Source of the DNA: Rhodococcus sp. 105337
Lineage (GTDB): Bacteria > Actinomycetota > Actinomycetes > Mycobacteriales > Mycobacteriaceae
Assembly (NCBI RefSeq): GCF_012844225.1
Contig: NZ_JABAGQ010000006.1
Coordinates: 62,001 to 126,000, forward strand
DNA: 64,000 nt
Direction: 5' to 3'
This document shows, in pieces, positions 18,110-26,365 of the stretch. Position numbers and translations under genes: made by a program. The notes beneath the pieces were generated by a model that was given only the letters and a program-made list of their open reading frames with translations, was not told the DNA's origin and ran no database searches. How positions within the stretch are numbered: position 1 is the first letter of the stretch; each line of letters begins with the position of its first letter.

Positions 18110-19180
18110 TCAATCCCCGGATGAGGTGCCACTCTCCAAGATGCTGACGATGGAATAGAGCGAGAAGCAGATCGCGCCGAGCCCCACCAGCACCCGGGCG
18201 GCGATGAACACACTCTCGTCGTCGACGGCTGCCTGGAAGACGAATGCGGCCAGGAAGAGACACGTCAGCGCCGTCACGACCGGCAACAGCGGAACCCTGT
18301 TGGCGAGTTCGAACGTTCGGCGCCAGACGAGGGCGAGCAGGCCGACCTTGCTCAGAATGCTGAAACAGACGAGCCCCAGCCCGACCATTACGAAGCCCGG
18401 CGTCCGATAGTAGTCCGGCCCGTTCCACGCGAGCAGAACGATGCCCCAGACGAAAGCGATCGTCCCCGCCGCGATCACGAGCCAGGGCCAGATGATCCGG
18501 TGCCGAGGGCGGTAGGTGTCCTGGATCTGCCGCACGATGCTCACGACCAGCCCGATCAGCGCCGTACAGATCAGTGCCAGTCCTGCGACGACGTGCCCCA
18601 CGGTGAAACGCGCGGGCGTCGTCCCGAGTACCAGGTTGGTGATCGCAAAGGCCCAGGCCACGATCGCAAGTACCACGGGAATCAGGCACAGCACCAGCGC
18701 GGTGGTCGGAGAGAAGGCCGTTTCCGGAGGCTCTCTGTCCCCCTCCGGCTCCGGTAGCTGTGAATTCTGCGGGATGAGCGAGAATTTCGTCGACGCGGTG
18801 GCAACGGTCGCGACACACCCACTGATCAGTCCGAGTCCGAACACCACGTGACCCGCCACATAGTCCGGGCTCTCCCCCGCACTCGATGCTCCGAGGAAGA
18901 GTGAGATGCCGTACGCGGCGGTTCCGATCGCCGCCGCGTATCCGAGCACCGGATAGAGGATCCGGTCGGTCTCGTTGAACCGGCCGATCAACTGGCGGAT
19001 GATGGTCGCCGCAGTGCAGAACAGGCAGAGGCAGATCGCCCCGAGGAATGTCACCACCCTGCCCGCGACAAAGTTTGCCGGGTCGTCTGCCGCTGTCCAG
19101 ACGTAGATGCCGAAGCCGAGACACAGCGCCATCATCATCAGCGGGATGGCCCGGAAAAGAACACTCACCCAATAGTTCAC
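18110..19180 (-). CDS. multi-repeat membrane protein, possible DUF2776-like
   Basis: A 356-residue protein made mostly of about ten membrane helices. Five imperfect modules are seen: NFVAGRVVTFLGAIC, DYVAGHVVFGLGLIS, RFTVGHVVAGLALIC, YRTPGFVMVGLGLVC and VFIAARVLVGLGAIC. Each begins after an acidic or polar stretch and leads into a hydrophobic helix. It may belong to DUF2776, which I recall only in outline. I chose the GTG at 19180 (VNYWVSVLFRAIP) as AGAGG lies upstream; the frame is open further to 19243. There is no link to the flanking genes. Function unknown. Confidence 0.6.
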   Translation of the reverse strand: MNYWVSVLFRAIPLMMMALCLGFGIYVWTAADDPANFVAGRVVTFLGAICLCLFCTAATIIRQLIGRFNETDRILYPVLGYAAAIGTAAYGISLFLGASSAGESPDYVAGHVVFGLGLISGCVATVATASTKFSLIPQNSQLPEPEGDREPPETAFSPTTALVLCLIPVVLAIVAWAFAITNLVLGTTPARFTVGHVVAGLALICTALIGLVVSIVRQIQDTYRPRHRIIWPWLVIAAGTIAFVWGIVLLAWNGPDYYRTPGFVMVGLGLVCFSILSKVGLLALVWRRTFELANRVPLLPVVTALTCLFLAAFVFQAAVDDESVFIAARVLVGLGAICFSLYSIVSILESGTSSGD

Positions 19181-19379
19181 GAAGATCACGACCTCTTGTG
19201 TCGGGCACGTCGACCTAGCGTTCACATGAGGACCGTCGACCACCTACCGGTGGAGTGCCGGTCGGGTGCATATCGGGCCCGTTCTTGAAGTAGATCACGC
19301 TGCCGCAGCGCCTATGGCGCGTTCGGAGGCTCGAGATCAACGGGCCCGTTTTCGGGAGTCGGCGGATACGGCGGTCAGG

Positions 19380-21047
19380 TCACTCCAGGATCCGGGTCGC
19401 CGCCGATCGCGCGGACATCGCATCACCGGACGCGAGCACCGCCTCGGCTGCCTCCCGGCAGCGGTCCATCGTCACCGTCGCCAGCCTGGCGCCCACCGGC
19501 GCGACCGCGGACGCCGCACAGGACAGCGACGTCACACCCATGCCGGCCAGGACACAGGCGAGAAGCGGGTCTGCTCCCGCCTCTCCGCAGACGCCGACAG
19601 GTTTGCCCACTGCTGCCCCGGCCCGGGCCGTGTGCGCTACGAGGGTCAGAACTGCCGGCTGCCAGGCTGTGGTGAGGGCAGCGAGCTGCGAGGACATCCG
19701 GTCCGCCGCCATCGTGTACTGGGCCAGGTCGTTGGTGCCGATCGAGAGAAAGTCGACGTGTTCGAGCAGCCGGTCGGCAAGTAGAGCGGCAGAAGGGATT
19801 TCGACCATGACACCCGGGGAGAGGTTGCGTTCCCGGACCAGTGCTGCGAACTCCGCGGCTTCGTCGATCGTCGCGATCATCGGAGCCATCACCCATGGGG
19901 ACGCACCGGTCCGGATGGCGGCGTCGGCGACGGCGTCGAGCTGGCGTTCGAGAATGCCCGGTGCGGCCGACGTGATCCTGATGCCGCGAACACCGAGAGC
20001 CGGGTTCGACTCCTCGGGGTGGTTCGCGAAGCGCAACGGTTTGTCGGAGCCGGCGTCGAGGGTGCGGACGACGACCTTGCGTCCGGCATACGCGTCGAAC
20101 ACCTCCCCGTAGATGTCGGCCTGTTCGGTCACCGTGGGCTCGGTTTCCCGGTCGAGGAAACACAATTCGGTGCGGAACAGGCCGATACCCTGCGCGGGAG
20201 TCTCGCGTGCGGCTCGTGCGCCTGCCCCGTCCTGCACGTTGGCGAGGATGTCGACGGGGTGACCGTCGGCGGTGGCGCCCGGTCCGGTCCATGCAGCGGT
20301 GCGCTCGCGCTCGGCGCGGTCGCGGCTCACCGCCTCGTCGGCCTCGTCCCGATTCGGTTCGATCACGATCCGCCCGGTGGCACCGTCTACGAGGACCGGC
20401 GTCCCGGGCGGGATGTCGTCGAGGCCGGTAGCCGCAACGACACACGGGATGCCGAGTTGGCGCGCGATGATCGCGGTGTGGCTGGTCGGGCCTCCGAGAG
20501 TGGTCGCGATGGCGACCACGAGTGCGGGATCGAGGCCTGCGGTATCGGCCGGGGCCAGGTCGTCGGCGAACAGCACCGAGGGCACGTCCGGGGTTTCGAG
20601 GCCGGGCTCGGGGAGGCCCTGCAGTTCGGAAATCACACGGTCGCGCACGTCGAACAGGTCGGTGACACGTTCCGCCTGAAGACCGCCCATCTTCTCGAAC
20701 ACGGCAGCGAACTGTTCGGTGGCCGCGGTGGCAGCGGAGACGGCATCGGACCCGGAACGGATGCGGGTGGCGGCAGCACCCTTCCACGCGCGGTCCTCGG
20801 CGAGCATGGCGGTCGCGGCGAGCACCTCGGACGCGGCGCCGGACGCCCGGGACGAACGGACACGGAGACGTTCCGCGACATCGGCGACCGCACTTTCGAA
20901 CCGGCCCACCTCCGCTTCCCGGGCCGTGTCCGGAATCGACACGGGATCCGGTGACACGATCGGCCGCGGAGCAGGACGGATGACCGGGCCGAAGCCGATG
21001 CCCGGAACAACCGGCGTTCCGGACAGGACGCGTGCGGTGTTGCCCAT
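19380..21047 (-). CDS. ptsI: PTS enzyme I (phosphoenolpyruvate-protein phosphotransferase)
   Basis: A 555-residue enzyme I that takes phosphate from PEP and passes it to HPr. The active-site histidine is His190 in GGPTSHTAIIARQLGIP. The PEP-binding barrel has LDAGSDKPL and FLSIGTNDLAQYTMAADR, with GVCGEAGADP near the C-terminus. A strong GAGGAGG ribosome site precedes the ATG at 21047. It is divergent from fruR-fruK-fruA-ptsH, so EI, HPr and the fructose permease lie in one locus, and it shares a 112-base control region with fruR. It is cytoplasmic. Confidence 0.96.
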   Translation of the reverse strand: MGNTARVLSGTPVVPGIGFGPVIRPAPRPIVSPDPVSIPDTAREAEVGRFESAVADVAERLRVRSSRASGAASEVLAATAMLAEDRAWKGAAATRIRSGSDAVSAATAATEQFAAVFEKMGGLQAERVTDLFDVRDRVISELQGLPEPGLETPDVPSVLFADDLAPADTAGLDPALVVAIATTLGGPTSHTAIIARQLGIPCVVAATGLDDIPPGTPVLVDGATGRIVIEPNRDEADEAVSRDRAERERTAAWTGPGATADGHPVDILANVQDGAGARAARETPAQGIGLFRTELCFLDRETEPTVTEQADIYGEVFDAYAGRKVVVRTLDAGSDKPLRFANHPEESNPALGVRGIRITSAAPGILERQLDAVADAAIRTGASPWVMAPMIATIDEAAEFAALVRERNLSPGVMVEIPSAALLADRLLEHVDFLSIGTNDLAQYTMAADRMSSQLAALTTAWQPAVLTLVAHTARAGAAVGKPVGVCGEAGADPLLACVLAGMGVTSLSCAASAVAPVGARLATVTMDRCREAAEAVLASGDAMSARSAATRILE

Positions 21048-21094
21048 GGATACCTCCTCGCAGGGATCAATGTGATCGAGATTACTCCGAACCC

Positions 21095-21124
21095 TTGACA
21101 TGTCAACACAGACGGGCGTAAAAC
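21095..21124 (+). promoter_or_regulatory. putative fruR promoter with operator palindrome
   Basis: TTGACA at 21095-21100 and TAAAAC at 21119-21124 with an 18-base spacer form a sigma-70-like promoter reading into fruR. The -35 lies inside the perfect palindrome TTGACATGTCAA (21095-21106). The adjacent repeat AACAACA/AGCAACA (21122-21138) is a second possible regulator site. The regulator could be FruR itself; this is inference. Confidence 0.55.
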
Positions 21125-21159
21125 AACATAAAGCAACAGAAAACCTCGAAGGAGTGTGG

Positions 21160-21927
21160 GTGTACGCGGAGGAACGCCAACAGGCGATAGCGGACCTGAT
21201 CGGTCACAGAGGACGCATGTCCGTGGCCGCGCTCGCCGATCGGTACGGCGTCACCACCGAAACCGTGCGACGGGACCTCGCACTGCTCGAACGACTCGGC
21301 CACGTGCGCCGGGTCCACGGCGGCGCAGTTCCCTTCGCGGCACTCACGGTCACCGAACCCGCACTGGCGGACCGGGAACACTCGCGGGCTGACCAGAAGA
21401 ACCGGATCGCCGCCGCAGCGGCCGCATTCCTCCCGTCCTCCGGCGGAAGCGTCGTCTTCGACGCCGGCACCACGACCGGCAGGATGGTCTCGGCCCTGCC
21501 CACCGACACCGAACTCACCATCGCGACCAATTCCGTACCCATCGCCGCCCGCCTCGCAGCACTCCCCTCCGTGCAACTTCACCTGATCGGCGGACGCGTG
21601 CGGGGCGTCACGCAAGCCGCGGTGGGACCGGACGCCGTGCAGTTCCTCGAGATCCTGCATGTCGACGTGGCGTTCGTCGGAACCAACGCGCTCACCGTCG
21701 AACACGGGCTGAGCACGCCCGATGCGGACGAAGCCGCGGTCAAACGGTCCATCGTCCGCTGCGCGGAACGCGTTGTGGTGGTGACAGATTCATCGAAGGT
21801 CGGACGCCGGAATCTTCTCCGTTTCGCGCCCATTTCCGCCGTCGATGTCCTCGTCACCGACAGCGACATCGAGGAAACGGACCACAAGCAACTCGCCGAA
21901 CTCGGAATCGAGGTGGTGATCGCGTGA
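21160..21927 (+). CDS. fruR: DeoR-family fructose regulator FruR
   Basis: A 255-residue DeoR-type repressor. The N-terminal helix-turn-helix is MSVAALADRYGVTTETVRRDL, followed by the sugar-binding/isomerase-like domain (VFDAGTTTGRMVSAL, IATNSVPIAARL, GTNALTVEHGLSTPDADEAAVKR). Members bind a phosphorylated sugar such as fructose 1-phosphate, which releases DNA. The GTG at 21160 is used because GAAGGA lies 7 bases upstream; GTG at 21154 is an alternative. It heads the fruR-fruK-fruA-ptsH operon, and its stop overlaps the fruK start (GTGA). Confidence 0.9.
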   Translation: MYAEERQQAIADLIGHRGRMSVAALADRYGVTTETVRRDLALLERLGHVRRVHGGAVPFAALTVTEPALADREHSRADQKNRIAAAAAAFLPSSGGSVVFDAGTTTGRMVSALPTDTELTIATNSVPIAARLAALPSVQLHLIGGRVRGVTQAAVGPDAVQFLEILHVDVAFVGTNALTVEHGLSTPDADEAAVKRSIVRCAERVVVVTDSSKVGRRNLLRFAPISAVDVLVTDSDIEETDHKQLAELGIEVVIA

Positions 21928-22925
21928 TCGTCACATTGACTGCCAATCCCAGCCTGGATCGCACCGTCGGACTCAACGGCGCGCTCGTGCGCGGTGCGGT
22001 TCTCCGCACCACCGGAACGACGGTCGACCCGGGAGGGAAGGGCATCAACGTCGCCCGCGTCCTGCGCCGTGCCGGACGCGACGTGGTCGCGGTTCTTCCC
22101 GCCGATCCCGGTGATCCGCTGCTGACCGCTCTCGACGAGCGCGCGGTGCCGTACCGGGCTGTCGCCACCTCCGGGCCGGCCCGCAACAACATCACGATCG
22201 CCGAACCGGACGGCACCACCACCAAGATCAACGAACCGGGGAACACGTGCACGGGTCGCACCCTCGGCGAACTCCACACGGCTCTGCTCGACTCCGCGCG
22301 CGACGCGTCCTGGACGGTCCTGTGCGGTTCGCTGCCACCCGGCATCCCCGACATCTGGTACGCCGACCTGGTCACGGCACTGCGAAGCCTGGGATGCCGC
22401 ATCGCGGTAGACACCTCGGAAGCCCCGCTGCTCGCGCTCGCGGAACAGTTTCCCGCAGCCGCGCCGGATCTGATCAAGCCCAACTCCGACGAACTCGCCC
22501 AGCTCACCGGCGCCGACGCGGCCACGTTGGAGGCGCGCGCCGCAGTCGGTGATGTCGGCCCGGTCGTCGACGCCGGCCGGGTTCTGGTCGAGCGGGGCGT
22601 CGGAGCAGTTCTCGCGACGCTCGGGGCGGCAGGCGCAGTCCTCGTCACCTCCGACGGTGCGTGGCACGCATCGACGGCCCCGGCGACGGTGCGCAGCACC
22701 GTGGGCGCCGGGGACTCGTCCCTGGCCGGCTACCTCGTCGCAGAGCGTGCCGGGCACGGAAGCGCGGACTGCCTGCGGTACGCGGTCGCGTACGGCAGCG
22801 CCGCCGTCGAATTGCCCGGCACCGAACTTCCCGGACCCGAATCCGTCGATCCGAACGCCGTGCGCATCACCGGCCTTCAAGACCGTCCGGAGCCACCCAC
22901 CCGCGCTCTCCCCTCACACCCGTAA
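21924..22925 (+). CDS. fruK: 1-phosphofructokinase FruK
   Basis: A 333-residue PfkB-family kinase that turns fructose 1-phosphate into fructose 1,6-bisphosphate. Family motifs are VDPGGKGINVARVLRRAG near residue 35, the ribose/PfkB signature around GPARNNITIAEPDGTTTKINE, and the catalytic-base motif STVGAGDSSLAGYL near residue 260. It overlaps the fruR stop, and fruA begins 9 bases after it. With FruA it feeds imported fructose into glycolysis. Confidence 0.96.
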   Translation: MIVTLTANPSLDRTVGLNGALVRGAVLRTTGTTVDPGGKGINVARVLRRAGRDVVAVLPADPGDPLLTALDERAVPYRAVATSGPARNNITIAEPDGTTTKINEPGNTCTGRTLGELHTALLDSARDASWTVLCGSLPPGIPDIWYADLVTALRSLGCRIAVDTSEAPLLALAEQFPAAAPDLIKPNSDELAQLTGADAATLEARAAVGDVGPVVDAGRVLVERGVGAVLATLGAAGAVLVTSDGAWHASTAPATVRSTVGAGDSSLAGYLVAERAGHGSADCLRYAVAYGSAAVELPGTELPGPESVDPNAVRITGLQDRPEPPTRALPSHP

Positions 22926-22934
22926 GGACACGTC

Positions 22935-25049
22935 ATGACACACAGCGCATCCGATCCCGGCGACCGCCCGGCGATCATCGACGCTGATCTCATTTCCCTC
23001 GACGTCGATCTGGGGTCCGACAGGGCGTCGGTGATCTCGGCACTCGCCGGACGCCTCGGTGCTGCCGGTCGCGCATCCGACGCCGAAGCACTCGCTGCAT
23101 CGGTCCTCGACCGGGAAGCCAAGTCGGCCACCGGGCTTCCCGGCGGGCTGGCCATTCCCCACGCCCGGGCCGACTCCGTCACCACGCCTTCCCTGGCCTT
23201 CGCCCGATTGTCGCCGAAGGTCGATTTCGGGGCTCCCGACGGGCCCGCCGACCTGGTGTTCCTCATCGCCGCCCCCGAGGGCGCCGGTGCCGATCACATG
23301 AAGGTGCTCACCGCGCTCGCGCGGGCGCTGGTGCGGCCGGACTTCGTTGCCTCGCTGCGCGACGCGAAGTCCGCCGACGAGGTCATCACTCTGGTCGAGA
23401 GCGTCCTTCCGCCCCGGACACCGGGAACAGGAAGTGAACCGCAGCCGGCCGCAGCCGCCGCGGCCCCGCCGGGCGCCACCACGGAGAGCCCCACGGGCGC
23501 TGTGGCCGGCACCCACGCGCGGGAGGACGCCGAGGCGTCGACCTCTCCCGATTCCCGGACGATCGTCGCGGTGACCGCGTGCCCCACGGGTATTGCCCAC
23601 ACCTACATGGCCGCAGACGCATTGACCGCTGCCGCCGAACGCGCCGGAGTGACCCTCCGCGTCGAGACGCAAGGCTCGAGCGGCAGCACACCGCTTCCCG
23701 CCTCCGCGATCGCCGAGGCGGACGCTGTGATTTTCGCGACGGATGTCGGAGTCAAGGGACGCGAACGCTTCGGTGGTAAGCCCGTGATCGCCTCCGGAGT
23801 CAAACGCGCGATCAACGAACCCGACGTCATGATCGCCGAGGCGCTGCGGGCCGCATCCGATCCGTCGGCGCGCACGGTGGAGACCGACACGTCCGCCGCG
23901 ACGCCGGAAGGCGGCGACACGGGATCCGATCTGGGCTGGGGCACCCGCCTGCGGCAGATCCTGCTCACCGGCGTGAGCTACATGATCCCGTTCGTCGCCG
24001 CCGGCGGCCTGCTCATCGCGCTCGGCTTCCTTCTCGCCGGACACGAGATCGGCGACTTCGCCGCCGACATCGTCCTCGACAACAGCCTCACCAATCTCCC
24101 CGACGGTGGCCTGACAACCTATCTCGGTGCGGTGCTGTATCAGATCGGGTCGCTGGCATTCTCCTTCCTGGTGCCGGCTCTCGCCGGATACATCGCGTTC
24201 GCGATTGCCGACAGACCAGGCCTGGCACCGGGTTTCACGGCCGGCGCCGTCGCCGTCTTCGTGGGAGCCGGGTTCATCGGCGGCCTGATCGGCGGCCTGA
24301 TCGGCGGCTTCGCCGCGCTGTGGGTGGCCCGTATCCCGCTGCCTGCCTGGGCTCGGGGCCTGATGCCCGTCGTGATCATTCCGCTGCTCGCGAGCCTCAT
24401 CGTCGGCGGCCTGATGTTCCTCGTGCTCGGACGCCCGCTCGCGGCGATTACCTCGGGATTGACCAACTGGCTCAACGGCCTCTCCGGAGGCTCGGCAGTA
24501 CTGCTCGGCGTCATCCTCGGCCTGATGATGTGCTTCGACCTCGGGGGGCCGGTCAACAAGGCCGCGTACGCGTTCGCCGTCGCGGGACTGGACGTGAACA
24601 ACCTGGCGTCGCTGCAGATCATGGCCGCGGTCATGGCTGCCGGCATGGTCCCGCCGCTCGCGATGGCGCTGTCGTCGCAGATCCGGCCGCGTCTCTACAG
24701 CGAGGCCGAACGCGAGAACGGGAAGGCCGCATGGCTGCTCGGGGCGTCCTTCATCTCGGAAGGCGCGATCCCGTTCGCAGCGGCGGACCCCTTCCGCGTA
24801 ATCCCGTCCATGATGCTCGGCGGCGCGCTCACCGGCGGCCTCGTCATGGCCACGGGCGTCACGTTGTCCGCCCCGCACGGAGGACTGTTCGTCCTCTTCG
24901 CGATGGATCACGTGGTGTGGTTCCTCGTGGCACTGGTGGCGGGCACGATTGTGGCAGGAATCGCCGTCACCATCGCCAAGGAAGTCACCCACACCACCGA
25001 CGCCATCGCCGACGAGTCCGATTCTCAGCCCACCGCAGTCCGTTCCTGA
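22935..25049 (+). CDS. fruA: PTS fructose transporter, fused IIABC (FruA)
   Basis: A 704-residue fused permease in the order IIA-IIB-IIC. The IIA histidine is His76 (GLAIPHARADS). The IIB cysteine is Cys216 (VTACPTGIAHTY). The IIC membrane domain starts near residue 330 (PFVAAGGLLIALGFLLAG) and has about nine helices, with SFISEGAIPFAAADP near the end. It imports fructose as fructose 1-phosphate. A Pro/Ala-rich linker joins IIA and IIB. HPr lies immediately downstream. Confidence 0.96.
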   Translation: MTHSASDPGDRPAIIDADLISLDVDLGSDRASVISALAGRLGAAGRASDAEALAASVLDREAKSATGLPGGLAIPHARADSVTTPSLAFARLSPKVDFGAPDGPADLVFLIAAPEGAGADHMKVLTALARALVRPDFVASLRDAKSADEVITLVESVLPPRTPGTGSEPQPAAAAAAPPGATTESPTGAVAGTHAREDAEASTSPDSRTIVAVTACPTGIAHTYMAADALTAAAERAGVTLRVETQGSSGSTPLPASAIAEADAVIFATDVGVKGRERFGGKPVIASGVKRAINEPDVMIAEALRAASDPSARTVETDTSAATPEGGDTGSDLGWGTRLRQILLTGVSYMIPFVAAGGLLIALGFLLAGHEIGDFAADIVLDNSLTNLPDGGLTTYLGAVLYQIGSLAFSFLVPALAGYIAFAIADRPGLAPGFTAGAVAVFVGAGFIGGLIGGLIGGFAALWVARIPLPAWARGLMPVVIIPLLASLIVGGLMFLVLGRPLAAITSGLTNWLNGLSGGSAVLLGVILGLMMCFDLGGPVNKAAYAFAVAGLDVNNLASLQIMAAVMAAGMVPPLAMALSSQIRPRLYSEAERENGKAAWLLGASFISEGAIPFAAADPFRVIPSMMLGGALTGGLVMATGVTLSAPHGGLFVLFAMDHVVWFLVALVAGTIVAGIAVTIAKEVTHTTDAIADESDSQPTAVRS

Positions 25050-25080
25050 ACCCGTCCCGTTCGCGATCGAAGGAGATCCC

Positions 25081-25338
25081 ATGCCCAGCACCACCGTCGC
25101 CGTCGGCTCGTCCATCGGCCTGCACGCCCGTCCCGCCGGAATCATCTCCGAGGCCGTGGTCGCCTCGGGTGTTCCCGTGACGCTCTCCGTGGCCGGAGGC
25201 GAGCCGGTGGATGCCGGTTCGGCTCTGATGATCATGACGCTCGGCGCTTCTCAGGGCACCGAGGTGACTGTCACGTGCGACGACGACGCCGTTCTCGATC
25301 AGGTGGCGAAACTGGTGGCTACCGACCTCGACGCCTGA
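25081..25338 (+). CDS. ptsH: phosphocarrier protein HPr
   Basis: An 85-residue HPr. The EI-phosphorylated histidine is His15 in GLHARPAG. GAAGGAGA precedes the ATG. The regulatory-serine region reads AGSALMIMTLGA, where Ser46 of Firmicutes HPr is found in a related context, so HPr-kinase control is doubtful. It is the last gene of the fru operon and overlaps the convergent gene's 3' end by 20 bases. Confidence 0.95.
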   Translation: MPSTTVAVGSSIGLHARPAGIISEAVVASGVPVTLSVAGGEPVDAGSALMIMTLGASQGTEVTVTCDDDAVLDQVAKLVATDLDA

Positions 25339-26365
25339 TCGCCACCACTGCTGCGAGCGCGAGCACGACCACCGCCGCAGCCACCGCGCCCACCACGGGC
25401 AACACTGCGGTCGACAACTCTTCGTCGCCGGCGTCCTCGGGACTGTCGGCGACGAAGAGGTCTGTGACCCCGCGCACGATCCGGACGGGGGGCTGTTCCC
25501 CGGTGTCGGAGTTCACCTCCGACGCCGTCAGCAGATCACCGTCCGCGGTGAACGCTACCGCCTCGCCCTGTGGTTCTCCGGGGACGGCGATCCGCAGGTC
25601 CGGGCCGGACAACAGCGCCGCGACGATGTCGCGGTCCGGGGCGTGGAAGAGGTACACGTCGGTGTAGGTCCGTACCGCCGCGACCGTCCCGTCCTCGCTG
25701 ACGGCTCCCCCGGTGATCATCGACGAGGACGCTCCCGGGACCGGTCCGCCCGGGGTCTCGGTAGGGCCGAGAGCGAGAGTGCCGACCCGCTCGAGATCTG
25801 TGGGTCCGGGCGACTCGAGTTCGGTCACGGTGCGGGCGCCGGCCGGCCGGTAGATCCCGCTCGGCCCGAACAACGACTTGGTGACGACGACAGGCTCGCC
25901 GTCGGCCGACACGAGAAGAGTTTCCGCGTCCTGGGGACCGTCCGGGTAGCGGAGGCGATACAGGTCGCCTGCGCCGGACTCGGGATCGAGCGAGACGAGC
26001 GCCACGGTCTGCCGGTTACGGGAGTTGTCACCGAGATCCGCGAGCCACAACCGGCCGTCGGACCCGGCTGCCATGTCCTCGACGTCGTACGGATCGGCGG
26101 GAGCCGGAAACCGTTGCACCACAGCGCACTCGGAATCGAGTTCGACGATTCTCTCGTCGGGGCCCGCGTCGGGTGTCGCGAACACCCGTCCGCCGAGCAC
26201 CGCCAGACCCGACAGTTCGGCGAGTGCGGGATCGCTCGGGGTGCAGAGCACCTCGGGTACTACCCCGGCCGACGGGACCTGTCCGTCGTCTGCACCCGCC
26301 GGCGCCGCGAGCACCACGGCAAGCAGGAGCGGGACCCCCGCAGCCGAGCTGCGCACACCGCGCAT
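25319..26365 (-). CDS. secreted/anchored beta-propeller-like hypothetical protein
   Basis: A 348-residue protein with a signal peptide (VPLLLAVVLAAPAGADDG), a long exported region and a C-terminal membrane helix (VLPVVGAVAAAVVVLALAAVVAI) with an RRRGR stop-transfer tail. The exported part has repeated blades (DPYDVEDMAAGSDGRLWLADLGDN, EGEAVAFTADGDL-type segments) that suggest an NHL or beta-propeller fold. It is tightly coupled to hflX: the hflX TGA and this ATG share one base. The 3' end overlaps ptsH by 20 bases. Function unknown. Confidence 0.72.
   Translation of the reverse strand: MRGVRSSAAGVPLLLAVVLAAPAGADDGQVPSAGVVPEVLCTPSDPALAELSGLAVLGGRVFATPDAGPDERIVELDSECAVVQRFPAPADPYDVEDMAAGSDGRLWLADLGDNSRNRQTVALVSLDPESGAGDLYRLRYPDGPQDAETLLVSADGEPVVVTKSLFGPSGIYRPAGARTVTELESPGPTDLERVGTLALGPTETPGGPVPGASSSMITGGAVSEDGTVAAVRTYTDVYLFHAPDRDIVAALLSGPDLRIAVPGEPQGEAVAFTADGDLLTASEVNSDTGEQPPVRIVRGVTDLFVADSPEDAGDEELSTAVLPVVGAVAAAVVVLALAAVVAIRRRGR

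Noticed and set aside
19266-19784. Open frame at the ptsI 3' end
   Set aside because: It is antisense to ptsI and shows no conserved motif or ribosome site.
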